A stretch of 18,245 bases of DNA from Candidatus Hydrogenedentota bacterium (lineage in GTDB: Bacteria; Hydrogenedentota; Hydrogenedentia; Hydrogenedentales; CAITNO01): positions 1-18,245 of the forward strand of contig SLFT01000357.1 in the NCBI GenBank assembly GCA_007124105.1, in the 5' to 3' direction. Below the pieces are notes generated by a model that ran no database searches, was not told where the DNA came from, and worked only from the letters and a program-made list of their open reading frames with translations. This document shows, piece after piece, positions 6,879 to 15,266 of this stretch. Each line of letters starts with the position of its first letter. The first letter of the stretch is position 1. Both the position numbers and the translations under genes were made by a program.

Positions 6879-8273
6879 GTGAGCCAGAATAACAGCAATC
6901 AGGACGAGATGGTTGTGACGGACGGACGGGAAAAGATGCAGGGCATACGAAAATTTATTCTGCGTGTGCTGCTGTGCGTTGCGCTGATCCTGTTGGGGAT
7001 ATTGGTCCGCTTGGGGTTAGGCGCATTGCGCGAGCCGCCGAAGCCGGCCGATATCCCGCCGCCGCAGTTGAAAGTAGAGGTTCGCGGGGTGTGTCCTGAG
7101 ACGGCGCCGGTCTCCATATACGGCTACGGCGAGGTGAAGGCGGTGGATTCGCTGGCGTTAACGCCGAAGGTTGCCGGGGAAGTTGTTTATGTTCATCCCA
7201 GTCTTGAGGTGGGCAATGTGATCCCCGAGGGCGACTTATTGTATCGCATTGATCAGCGTGATTATATTGCGGGCACAAAACAGGCGCGGGCGCAGGTGGA
7301 ACGGCTGGAAGTTACCATTTCCCTGCTCAAACGTCAACATGAACAGAGCCGAACGCGTCTGAAAACGGTTGAACGGGCGCGCGACATTGCATTGGAAGAG
7401 TTTGAGCGGGACATGAATCTTTACCAGGAAAAGGATATCGGCTCGCAGAGCATGGTAAATCTCTCCGAGGTCAATTTTCGGCAGGCGCAAGACGCCTTTG
7501 AACAGGTGGACCAGGCTATCGAGCTGTTCCCCATGCGTATACGGGAGGCCGAGATCGGTCTGGAGGCGGCAAAGGCGGCGCTCGATATGGCCTTGTTGAG
7601 CCTGGAGCGTACCGAGGCCCACGCGCCCTTTGACGCGCGGGTTCAGCATAAACAGATAGAGGTTGGGCAGCCCGTTGCGCCCGGCGCGATTGTGTTGCTT
7701 CTGGCCAACGATTCCGTACTCGAACTATCCGTGCCCATAGACAGCCGGGACGCGCGACGCTGGTTGCCTTTCCTCACGCCAGACGATGCAACCTCGCCCA
7801 ATTGGTTTCGCGAACTTGCGGCGGTTGAATGCAAGGTCACGTGGACCGAAGACCCGCACAATTACGCCTGGACGGGAAGGCTGGACCGGGTGGAGCGCTT
7901 TGATCCGATGACGCGCACTGTCACAGTTGCTGTACGCATTGACAATGGGAAGGACAACAACAGTCCCGAGGGCCTGCCGCTTGTGGAGGGAATGTTTTGT
8001 AGCGTGGAAATCCCGGGGACAACCATGCACGATGTGTACCGCCTGCCGCGGTGGACCGTGTCCTTTGACGGTTTCACGTATATTGCCGATGGCGACAGGC
8101 TGCGTCGGCGCGCCGTCAATGTTGTGCGCACCCAGGGAGAAGAGACCTATGTTGACGAGGGCCTTTCTCCGGGAGATATTGTCGTGATGACGCGTCTGGT
8201 GGACCCGCTTCCCGGCATTCTGCTCGAGTATGAGATGCCTGAAGAAACTGATTGCGGTCCCGGGACGGAATGA
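6879..8273 (+). CDS. RND efflux periplasmic adaptor (membrane fusion protein)
   Basis: A 464-residue HlyD/AcrA-type adaptor linking the permease to the outer-membrane channel. Residues 26-49 are an N-terminal membrane anchor (ILRVLLCVALILLGILVRLG), preceded by a polar cytoplasmic stretch of about 25 residues. The lipoyl halves flank a long alpha-helical hairpin (about 130-245): GEVVYVHPSLEVGNVIPEGD before it and APFDARVQHKQIEVGQPVAPG after it. The beta-barrel and membrane-proximal domains follow, with DPMTRTVTVAVRI and VEGMFCSVEIPG as typical segments. GTG at 6879 is chosen because GGAGG lies at 6870-6874; ATG 6936 would still keep the anchor. The coding end overlaps the permease start by 4 bp. 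Substrate cannot be read from the sequence. Confidence 0.9.
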   Translation: MSQNNSNQDEMVVTDGREKMQGIRKFILRVLLCVALILLGILVRLGLGALREPPKPADIPPPQLKVEVRGVCPETAPVSIYGYGEVKAVDSLALTPKVAGEVVYVHPSLEVGNVIPEGDLLYRIDQRDYIAGTKQARAQVERLEVTISLLKRQHEQSRTRLKTVERARDIALEEFERDMNLYQEKDIGSQSMVNLSEVNFRQAQDAFEQVDQAIELFPMRIREAEIGLEAAKAALDMALLSLERTEAHAPFDARVQHKQIEVGQPVAPGAIVLLLANDSVLELSVPIDSRDARRWLPFLTPDDATSPNWFRELAAVECKVTWTEDPHNYAWTGRLDRVERFDPMTRTVTVAVRIDNGKDNNSPEGLPLVEGMFCSVEIPGTTMHDVYRLPRWTVSFDGFTYIADGDRLRRRAVNVVRTQGEETYVDEGLSPGDIVVMTRLVDPLPGILLEYEMPEETDCGPGTE

Positions 8274-11200
8274 TGAGAAACATCTTCACCAGTTTTGCGC
8301 GCAACACTGTTTTCGCCAATATCCTGCTTGCCTTCATTTTTTTCGGCGGCTACCTTGCCATTACGAACATGGCGCGCGAAACCTTTCCCGACATTCACCT
8401 TGATATGATTCAGATCGTGGTTCCCTGGCCGGGCGCCGACCCGGCGGAAGTGGAGGAGGGAATCAGCCGCAAGATCGAAGAAGCGCTGGACGGGGTCGAG
8501 GGCATTAAAGAATATAACACCATATCCAATGAACATGTCGGCCTGTCCATGGTCGAGGTGCAGGACGGTTATGATCCGGAGTGGGTGCAGGATCAGGTGC
8601 GGAACGCTGTTGACGCCATTGGCACGTTTCCGGCGGACGCCGAGCGGCCCATTGTGCGCGAGTTTCTACTGCGCATACAGGTGATGCTGCTTTCAGTGAC
8701 TGGCCCTGATCTTACGGAGGTCGAACTCAAGGAACTTGCGGAACAGGTCAAGGATGAAATCCGCATGTTGCCCGGGGTCAGCCAGGTGCGGGTGATGGAT
8801 TCCCGGGTCCATGAAATTGCCATCGTTCTTTCCGAAGAGCGGATGCGCGAGTACGGCATTACTTTCGATCAGGTCGCACAGGTGGTGCGCGCCAACAGCC
8901 TGAATGTGCCCGGCGGCACCATGCGCACCGAAGGCGAAGAGATACGCCTGCGTACCGTGGGGCGGAATTACACCGCCGAGGAATTCGCGGACATCGTGGT
9001 GCTGGCGCAGCCCAGTGGACAGGTGATTACGCTTGATCGCATCGCCGACATCAGTGACGGTTTCGAAGAAGACAGGGCGTATGCGCGCTTCAACGGCGAA
9101 GAAACGGTTACCATTTCCGTGCTTAAAACCAAGCGCGAAGACATGCTCGATATTGACCGCGCCATCCGCGAATATCTGGATGTGAAGCGCCTTGAATTGC
9201 CCGAAGGCGTTAATGTCGAACCGTGGGCGCGCATGTCGCCGCTGCTCGAGGAACGCATCAAACTGCTGGTGCGCAACGGCATCCTCGGGCTTACCCTCGT
9301 ATTCGTGCTATTGTGGCTGTTTCTGGACATCCGCCTGAGTTTCTGGGCGGGCATGGGCATGCCCGTGAGTATTTTAGGTTCTTTTATTTTCCTGTGGTGG
9401 TACGGCGGCACCATTAACATGATCTCACTTTTTGCCGTGATCGCCGTGCTGGGCATTATCGTTGACGATGCGATTATCGTGGGCGAGGCCATTTACGTGG
9501 CGCGGAAGAAAGGTAGACCGCCCTTGAAAGCCGCCGTGGAAGGCACACTGGAAGTAGGTATGCCGGTAATCGCCGCTGTCACTACCACTATCATCGCTTT
9601 CTTGCCCCTGCTCTATGTCAGCGGTTTTGTCGGTCGTTTGATAAGCGTGTTGCCGGTGGTTGTAATTGCTGCGCTGGTGGTGTCCCTTGTGGAGTGTCTT
9701 ATTCTGCTGCCCGCACACCTTAACCATCTGCCCGACCCAAACGCCGAACGTTCCGGCAAGGGACTGGTCAAGCGGGTCGGATTATTGCTGCACAACGCAA
9801 CCAACAAGGGTCTCGAACGTTTTGTGGCGCGCTATTACGAACCGTTTATCGCGCTGGCGCTTCGCTGGCGCTATGTCAGTATTGCCGTTGCGCTGTTTGT
9901 GGTATTGCTTACATGGGGCGTCCTGGACAGTGGCTACATCAAGTTCGAATTTTTCCCTATGATGGACGGCAACAGCATGGCGGTGGTGGTTGAATTTCCC
10001 AACGGCACCCCCCTGGACGTTACCGAGGAAGCAGTGATCCGCATCGAGGAGGCAGTGAAAGAACTGGCCGATGACACGGTGACGGGCACCGGAGCGCCCA
10101 TGTTGGAAAACACCTTTTCACTTGTGGGCGCCAAACTGGACGAACGCGGCATGACTGAACTGGGCACCCACTTCGGCACGGTGCGCGTCGAACTCCTGGA
10201 TTCCGTGGCGCGCAATATCCACCTCGAGGCGCTAATGGGAGAATGGGAGCGACGCATCGGCATGTTGACCGGCGTTATTGCGTTGACCGTGCGCGGTGAT
10301 GAAACAGGGCCGCCCGGACGTCCTATTGAAGTATGGATGCGCGGCAATAACCTTGAGGAACTTACGGACGCCGCCGAGCAGTTGAAGGATAAACTTGCCA
10401 GCTTCGACGGCGTATACCAGATACAGGATGATTTCCGCCTTGGCATGAATGAAATCAATTTGAAACTGAAGCCGGAAGCGCGCGCGTTGGGGTTGCATGT
10501 CGCCGATTTGGCGCGACAGGTATACGCGGGATATTACGGCGAAGAAGTGTTGCGGATTCAACGCGGACGCAACGACGTGCGTGTACGCATTCGTTACCCG
10601 GAAGACCATCGCAGCCAGCTATCCGAGTTGGAACAGATACGCATCCGTACCGCAGGCGGCATGGGCGGTATGGCTGGCATGGGCGGTATGGCCGGCATGG
10701 CCGGCATGGGCGGTATGGGCGGTATGGACGCAATACCGACGCGGGCCGCGCCGCGCGTACAGGAAGTCCCGCTGCTGTCCGTGGCTGATATAGAATACAC
10801 CACCGGCGTTGCCTCCATTCGCCGCACTAACGGACAGCGCCGGGTAATGGTAACGGCCGAGGTGCAGAGTGAACGCGCCAACGCCAGTGAAATTATTCGT
10901 GATTTGAACCAGGAGTTCTTCCCGCGGTTGCAGGCAGAGTATCGCGACATTACGATGACCTTTGAGGGCGAGCAACAAGAGTTTCGCGAAGCGCTGGACC
11001 GGCTGTTCATAGGCTTTCCATTGGCGGTAATCGGCATATTCATTATCATTGCCACCATTTTCCGCTCCTATGTGCAGCCTTTTGTTATTATGGTAACAGT
11101 TCCCTTTGGCATGTGCGGCGCTATTTTCGGCCATATTCTTCTGGGTTATGACATCACCATGCTGAGCATCTTCGGACTTGTGGCGCTGGCGGGGGTTGTT

Positions 11201-11575
11201 GTAAACGACGCCATTGTGCTTATCGAGTGCATTAACAATTATGTGGCTGAGGGCGAATCCTTTTACGAGGCGGTGCGCCGAGGCGGTTCGCGGCGTTTCA
11301 GAGCCATTTTCCTTACAACGATAACAACCGTCGGCGGCTTGACGCCGCTGCTGATGGAAAAAGACCATCAGGCCCAGATGCTTATTCCCATGGCAATTTC
11401 ACTGGCTTCAGGCGTTGCGTTCGCCACTATTCTAACGTTGCTGCTGGTGCCGTGTGTGCTGTGTATTCTCAATGATTTTCGCCGCCTGGTCCACTGGCTC
11501 AAGACAGGCGTTGCGCCAACACCCGAGGAAGTGGAACCCGCAAGGTATAGAAAACTTGACGTGGACGCCCTGTAA
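8270..11575 (+). CDS. RND efflux permease, AcrB-like
   Basis: A proton-driven inner-membrane pump subunit of about 1101 residues with the RND layout: TM1 near the N-terminus, a large periplasmic loop, TM2-6, TM7 (near residue 540) with a second large loop, then TM8-12. TM4 has the proton-relay pair D399-D400 in GIIVDDAIIV. TM10 reads VNDAIVLIE (N979, D980) where AcrB has its lysine, so the relay is not of classical AcrB type. The second periplasmic loop contains eight (G/A)GM triplets at residues 796-819, just before VPLLSVADIEY, which corresponds to the docking-domain side of the protein. ATG 8270 overlaps the adaptor stop as ATGA; ATG 8273 is equally possible, and an upstream TTG at 8252 is unlikely. 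Exported substrate unknown. Confidence 0.93.
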   Translation: MMRNIFTSFARNTVFANILLAFIFFGGYLAITNMARETFPDIHLDMIQIVVPWPGADPAEVEEGISRKIEEALDGVEGIKEYNTISNEHVGLSMVEVQDGYDPEWVQDQVRNAVDAIGTFPADAERPIVREFLLRIQVMLLSVTGPDLTEVELKELAEQVKDEIRMLPGVSQVRVMDSRVHEIAIVLSEERMREYGITFDQVAQVVRANSLNVPGGTMRTEGEEIRLRTVGRNYTAEEFADIVVLAQPSGQVITLDRIADISDGFEEDRAYARFNGEETVTISVLKTKREDMLDIDRAIREYLDVKRLELPEGVNVEPWARMSPLLEERIKLLVRNGILGLTLVFVLLWLFLDIRLSFWAGMGMPVSILGSFIFLWWYGGTINMISLFAVIAVLGIIVDDAIIVGEAIYVARKKGRPPLKAAVEGTLEVGMPVIAAVTTTIIAFLPLLYVSGFVGRLISVLPVVVIAALVVSLVECLILLPAHLNHLPDPNAERSGKGLVKRVGLLLHNATNKGLERFVARYYEPFIALALRWRYVSIAVALFVVLLTWGVLDSGYIKFEFFPMMDGNSMAVVVEFPNGTPLDVTEEAVIRIEEAVKELADDTVTGTGAPMLENTFSLVGAKLDERGMTELGTHFGTVRVELLDSVARNIHLEALMGEWERRIGMLTGVIALTVRGDETGPPGRPIEVWMRGNNLEELTDAAEQLKDKLASFDGVYQIQDDFRLGMNEINLKLKPEARALGLHVADLARQVYAGYYGEEVLRIQRGRNDVRVRIRYPEDHRSQLSELEQIRIRTAGGMGGMAGMGGMAGMAGMGGMGGMDAIPTRAAPRVQEVPLLSVADIEYTTGVASIRRTNGQRRVMVTAEVQSERANASEIIRDLNQEFFPRLQAEYRDITMTFEGEQQEFREALDRLFIGFPLAVIGIFIIIATIFRSYVQPFVIMVTVPFGMCGAIFGHILLGYDITMLSIFGLVALAGVVVNDAIVLIECINNYVAEGESFYEAVRRGGSRRFRAIFLTTITTVGGLTPLLMEKDHQAQMLIPMAISLASGVAFATILTLLLVPCVLCILNDFRRLVHWLKTGVAPTPEEVEPARYRKLDVDAL
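10655..10726 (+). repeat. In-frame (G/A)-G-M triplet repeat inside the permease
   Basis: Eight 9-bp units encode GGM, GGM, AGM, GGM, AGM, AGM, GGM, GGM. Codons are near-identical (GGCGGTATG or GCCGGCATG), pointing to recent expansion by slippage. Unit gain or loss keeps the frame, so length could vary between strains. The methionine density is high for a periplasmic segment. Confidence 0.9.
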
Positions 11576-11625
11576 GGGTACTCTATACATGTTATTTCAG
11601 ATACGCTGACAATGCAAGAGGCGCG

Positions 11626-13398
11626 ATGATTACTAAAAAACGACATAGCAGAATGTTTCGCGGATGTATGATAGGCTGCGCGTTGTTGTTGTGTACCCTG
11701 CCAAATATGCCGCGTGCAAGTGAAGCGATTGGTGAGGCACTGCCATCGGGCGACAACCTAGACAGCACTGTTGACGCAGAAACGGCGACGGTTGACTCCA
11801 CTGACTCCACTGACTCCACTGAGTCCACTGACTCCACTGACTCCACTGAGTCCACTGACTCCACTGACTCCACTGAGTCCAATGGAGATACCGATTTTGT
11901 GGAAGAGGACGCGGACACAGCCTCAAGCCCCCGACAGTTGTTGGACCTGATAAGCGCGCAGCGGCGCGCGCTGGCGGACAATCCATCTATCGCCGCCGGC
12001 GCAGAACGGGTCAATCAGGTACAACAAATGGTTGCTCAAGTGCGTTCAATGTATTATCCGCAGATAGATTTGAGTTATACCTACTCTTTCACCTGGCTGC
12101 CGAAAAACTATACCGATTCGGTCAGCGATTCCCTGGATCAGGCGGAGCGAATGCTCCGGGACTGGCGCAAGGAGTCCATAACGCAATCTACCCGTACGCG
12201 CCAACCGTCGCTTCGCGCCCGACGCAATATGCGTTCCTGGTACAGAAGCGCGCAAAATCAGATAGCCACCACCCGCGATTACATAGACGGCCCGGTAGAA
12301 AATACGACCATGAGTCTTACCATGGGCTGGCTCTTATTTGACGGTTTCGCCCGGGAATATGCAAATGCCATGGCGCGCCATGGCTTCAGTGAGGCGCAAG
12401 CGGCTTTTCGCGATGGTCAGCGGATTCTTTTGGATGCCGTGGCGCAGGTGTATTACGGCGCGCAAATCGCCCGCGAGCAAATAGCTGTCAGCGAGTCCAA
12501 TGTGGCTTTCAATGAACGCCTGCTCACCGACGCGAAAGCAATGCGTGAGGCAGGACGCGGTTCCACGAGCCACGTGCTCACCTTTGAAACCCTGCTCTAC
12601 GCGGGGCGCGCGAATCTGTTGCTCGCCGAGCGCGATTATGAAATGGCTCTGATGGGCCTGGCCCTGTTATTGGGCATTCCGGAAACGCAGATTGATGAGA
12701 TGTTTACGTTGGCGCCGCTTGAAGAGGAGACGCCCGAAACGATGACGCCGCCGGACCCGGACGCCATGATCGCCCTGGCCTTCGCGTACAGGCCCGATCT
12801 GGAACAGAGCGAGAGCGGACTGCAACGCGCCCAGGCCGCCGTGCGCCACGAATACGCCAAGTTTGCGCCGCAGATTGCCGCCGTGGGCATGCTCGAGACG
12901 GCCAATGTCAACGAGACGGGTTTCAGTACAGACCGAATTACCACCACTGTCGGTATTAACGCTTCAATGAACCTGTTTTCGGGAGGCCGCCGACGCGCGG
13001 AAACGCTGGAAGCAAAACATGCGCGGCGCGAGGCGGAACTGCAAATCACGGCGAAAGAACAGGAAATCGTGCGTGAAGTGAATCAGGCCGTGGCCGACCT
13101 GATAACCGCCCAGAAGGCGCTGGCGCTGCAACGGGACGCCGAAGAAAGTGTGCAGAAAAACCGCGACCTCACTGAAATGGGGTATAATGCAGGTAAAGAG
13201 ATGCTGGTCACCCTCAATCAGGCCCAGCGCGATTACGTGCAGGCCAGCGGCATGCTCGCCCAGGCGCGCGTGAATCTGCAACGTTCCTGGCAAGCATTGC
13301 ATGCTGCCACGGGCGTCAGTCTGACTGTGTTGACGCAGGATAAAAAAGAGGACGCAACCGTGATAATGCTTGAAGGCGACGAACTGGCCGAAGAATGA
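11626..13398 (+). CDS. TolC-like outer-membrane efflux channel
   Basis: A 590-residue outer-membrane efflux protein with two OEP repeats (about residues 105-345 and 370-570), completing the pump. Residues 1-31 look like a Sec signal (GCMIGCALLLCTLPNMPRA). It is longer than the usual 430-480 residues for two reasons. First, an acidic linker follows the signal and includes ten DST/EST-type triplets at 57-86. Second, about 70 extra residues (157-227), rich in Arg and Ser, separate the first two predicted barrel strands (SYTYSFTWLP and TTMSLTMGWLLFDGF), suggesting a large extracellular loop. The second repeat shows the matching barrel segment VGINASMNLFSGG. The ATG follows AAGAGG closely and lies 50 bp after the permease stop. 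A promoter starts immediately after its stop codon, so the operon probably ends here. Confidence 0.9.
   Translation: MITKKRHSRMFRGCMIGCALLLCTLPNMPRASEAIGEALPSGDNLDSTVDAETATVDSTDSTDSTESTDSTDSTESTDSTDSTESNGDTDFVEEDADTASSPRQLLDLISAQRRALADNPSIAAGAERVNQVQQMVAQVRSMYYPQIDLSYTYSFTWLPKNYTDSVSDSLDQAERMLRDWRKESITQSTRTRQPSLRARRNMRSWYRSAQNQIATTRDYIDGPVENTTMSLTMGWLLFDGFAREYANAMARHGFSEAQAAFRDGQRILLDAVAQVYYGAQIAREQIAVSESNVAFNERLLTDAKAMREAGRGSTSHVLTFETLLYAGRANLLLAERDYEMALMGLALLLGIPETQIDEMFTLAPLEEETPETMTPPDPDAMIALAFAYRPDLEQSESGLQRAQAAVRHEYAKFAPQIAAVGMLETANVNETGFSTDRITTTVGINASMNLFSGGRRRAETLEAKHARREAELQITAKEQEIVREVNQAVADLITAQKALALQRDAEESVQKNRDLTEMGYNAGKEMLVTLNQAQRDYVQASGMLAQARVNLQRSWQALHAATGVSLTVLTQDKKEDATVIMLEGDELAEE
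11794..11883 (+). repeat. 9-bp tandem repeat coding Asp/Glu-Ser-Thr
   Basis: Ten units of GA(C/G)TCCACT encode D-D-D-E-D-D-E-D-D-E variants of (D/E)ST, the last ending SN. From the second unit on, a 27-bp higher-order period (DST DST EST) is repeated three times. The near-perfect DNA identity indicates recent slippage or duplication; changes in unit number keep the frame. The encoded tract is an acidic, flexible linker after the signal peptide. Confidence 0.95.
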
Positions 13399-13428
13399 TT
13401 GAGAAGCGTGAACGCGGGCGTTTATATT
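13399..13428 (+). promoter_or_regulatory. Sigma70 promoter for the small gene at 13487
   Basis: TTGAGA (13399-13404, 5/6) begins right after the channel gene's stop codon, and TATATT (13423-13428, 5/6) follows after 18 bp. The predicted start is near 13435, about 50 nt before the small gene's ATG. The lipoprotein gene further on may share the transcript. Confidence 0.5.
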
Positions 13429-13486
13429 TGTTGCGATTAAGGAATGACAATGTAATGCAACGTACCATGAAATAAGGACCACTGCG

Positions 13487-13600
13487 ATGAAAAATTACCC
13501 TTACAGAGGCACCATGGACTTCCTCTTCGACATGTTTGACTTATTCAACTTGCTTATTGAAGTGTTACGCAATCTGGGAGAATATTTGAGCAGGAACTAG
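13487..13600 (+). CDS. Small amphipathic protein, 37 residues, unknown function
   Basis: A short open frame starting MKNYPYRGTMDFLF and ending EYLSRN. AAGGA (13474-13478) stands 8 nt before the ATG, an ideal ribosome binding site, and a consensus-like promoter lies at 13399-13428. From about residue 9 to 34 it reads as a continuous amphipathic helix: Phe, Leu, Ile, Met and Val alternate with Asp, Glu, Asn and Arg. There is no signal peptide, cysteine or recognised motif, and hydrophobicity is too interrupted for a clear transmembrane span. It might bind a membrane surface or a partner such as the neighbouring pump, but this is speculation. The independent signals make chance less likely than usual for so short a frame, yet conservation has not been tested. 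Confidence 0.45.
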   Translation: MKNYPYRGTMDFLFDMFDLFNLLIEVLRNLGEYLSRN

Positions 13601-13708
13601 TGAGGCGTTTACCTTGACGCTTTGTGTATTCAAACAGGCCGACAACGACGTGACGCGTACAATGGTTGCGCTTCATGCTGTCGGTCTCTAAAAATGGGAG
13701 ACTTTGTT

Positions 13709-14536
13709 ATGTCTTACATGAAAATTGCAACGGTCGTTGCTTGCGTGGGCGGTGCGCTTCTGTTTCTGTTGACTGGCTGCCCGCCCAATGCGATGCACCA
13801 GCTTACGCTGTCGGTGTCGCCCAATGGCACGGGCCAGATCGCCGTGACCCCGCAACGTTCGGCCTATCTTGCCGGCACGGAGGTAACCCTCGAGGCGATT
13901 CCCGCGGACGGCTGGGCGTTCCAGAACTGGATCGGTTCCGGCTTGAACACCACAGCGAACCCGACTGCGCTACGTATTTTCGGCGACAACACCATTACCG
14001 CCGTATTCAGGCTAACCGGCGATACCACCATTCCTGACGACGGCCAACCGATTGTTCGGGACGGCAGGTTCGACCTGGGCACGGATTCGCCGCACTGGAC
14101 AAAGTTGTCCAGCTCGGGCAGGCCGATTATATGCAACGCAACCAGCTGCGGCACCTTTAACGGGCTTGGCGCGGCGACCGGTTCACATTGGGCATGGTTT
14201 GGCAATGAACCCGATGTCGCTTTTGAATCCGCGTCTCTTAACCAGCGTATTTACGTTCGCGACCATGACGAAGCCCAGCTGTATTTCAACGTGGCTGTGC
14301 CCGCCGGGCAGATTCCCTTCTTATTCCGGGTATTTCTGGGCGATGTTTTGCTGTTTGAGTTGACAGAGGCTGCGGAAAGGGCTTATAGCGATTATCAATA
14401 TGAGGTGATTGATATTACAGGACTAGCCCGCGACGCCAACGCAACACTGCGGTTTGTGTACTTTAATACAGGCTTCGGCACACCCGGCAGCCAATCGGCG
14501 GTGTTTATTGACAATGTAACCATACAATTGTTTTAA
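13709..14536 (+). CDS. Predicted lipoprotein with InlB-type repeat and beta-sandwich-like C-terminus
   Basis: A 275-residue exported lipoprotein. Residues 4-24 are a lipoprotein signal with lipobox LTGC (C24 the lipidated residue). Residues about 30-105 match the divergent InlB B-repeat pattern: LTLSVSPNGTGQIAVTP, GTEVTLEAIPADGWAFQNWIG, then DNTITAVF. After a short linker, the last 140 residues begin DGRFDLGTDSPHWTK and end SAVFIDNVTIQLF, a beta-rich pattern like jelly-roll carbohydrate- or ligand-binding modules. No catalytic residues are recognised. Probably anchored to a membrane facing the periplasm or surface. The start at 13709 is chosen because GGGAG (13696-13700) precedes it by 8 nt; ATG 13718 is the next option. 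It lies 108 bp after the small gene and 35 bp before the next gene. Confidence 0.82.
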   Translation: MSYMKIATVVACVGGALLFLLTGCPPNAMHQLTLSVSPNGTGQIAVTPQRSAYLAGTEVTLEAIPADGWAFQNWIGSGLNTTANPTALRIFGDNTITAVFRLTGDTTIPDDGQPIVRDGRFDLGTDSPHWTKLSSSGRPIICNATSCGTFNGLGAATGSHWAWFGNEPDVAFESASLNQRIYVRDHDEAQLYFNVAVPAGQIPFLFRVFLGDVLLFELTEAAERAYSDYQYEVIDITGLARDANATLRFVYFNTGFGTPGSQSAVFIDNVTIQLF

Positions 14537-14571
14537 CGTCGCGCGAAGATTCCAGGAAGTTATATCCAGTT

Positions 14572-15264
14572 ATGCAGGCAGAAGACAGGGTCATCCATTT
14601 TTGTGTTGAGTTAATTCATCAGCCCGCACCGCTCAAGCGGCAGGCGCTGCAAAAACTCTATTTCGATTTATCGCAGACGCGAGCCGCTTACGACAGCATA
14701 GACCTGGCCGAGGCCGCGCAGGCGCGGTTTTACTCGCGGCGCGGCAAGGCGCAGTCGCTCATTATCTTTCTGCCGGACCGTGTCTTGATGGTCGAGGAAT
14801 GGTCGGATATCCCCTTGAGCACTTTCGAGGAGAAAGTGCGCGCGGCCGCGCCTCTTGCGCTCCAGGCACGGGGCGTGAAGCAGGTGCTTGTACATTCCGC
14901 CACGGTACGTTCCACCTTTGCGCTGACCCATTACAAGGACGCGCGCGTGTTTCTGCTGGACAATGCATGTTGTCTGGAGGGGCGTATCGCCCCCCATTTC
15001 GAACGACCCATCGCAACAGGCGGCCTGCGGCTTGTGTTCCCCGAAACCAATGAGCATCGCGGCAACTTGCATGTCAATATTGAATCATTTCGACACAGCG
15101 CCGACGAGATGTTTGTCGAAGTAAAGGCCATCTTCGGGCGACAGCCTATCGCGCCGCCGGACATGGAACCGATCATCGCGAATCTACGTGAGACACGGGC
15201 CTTTATCAGCGATAGGGTATTTCCTTTTTTGCAACAGTTTGATTGCCCCCAGGAAGCATTGTAA
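14572..15264 (+). CDS. Uncharacterised 230-residue protein
   Basis: I do not recognise this protein. It is soluble-looking, without signal peptide or membrane segment, and mixes helices and strands: an N-terminal helical part (about 1-55), a strand-rich middle (SLIIFLPDRVLMVEEW near 63-78, then QVLVHSATVRSTF), a GLRLVFPE block near 152, and a final NIESFRHSADEMFVEVKAIF segment leading into a long helix. It vaguely recalls TIGR04255-type proteins in having beta-rich blocks followed by a terminal helix, but I would not assign it. AGGAAG lies 12 nt before the ATG, a longer spacing than usual. The stop codon is 2 bp before the GH51 start, so the two are almost certainly co-translated. No catalytic motif is apparent. 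Confidence 0.75.
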   Translation: MQAEDRVIHFCVELIHQPAPLKRQALQKLYFDLSQTRAAYDSIDLAEAAQARFYSRRGKAQSLIIFLPDRVLMVEEWSDIPLSTFEEKVRAAAPLALQARGVKQVLVHSATVRSTFALTHYKDARVFLLDNACCLEGRIAPHFERPIATGGLRLVFPETNEHRGNLHVNIESFRHSADEMFVEVKAIFGRQPIAPPDMEPIIANLRETRAFISDRVFPFLQQFDCPQEAL

Positions 15265-15266
15265 TC

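Noticed and set aside
10594..11368. Long minus-strand frames across the permease repeat
   Set aside because: They arise from the GC-rich, low-complexity repeat read antisense and have no start signals or domains.
13605..13624. Possible terminator after the small gene
   Set aside because: The stem is only four to six pairs with wobble and there is no T-run after it.
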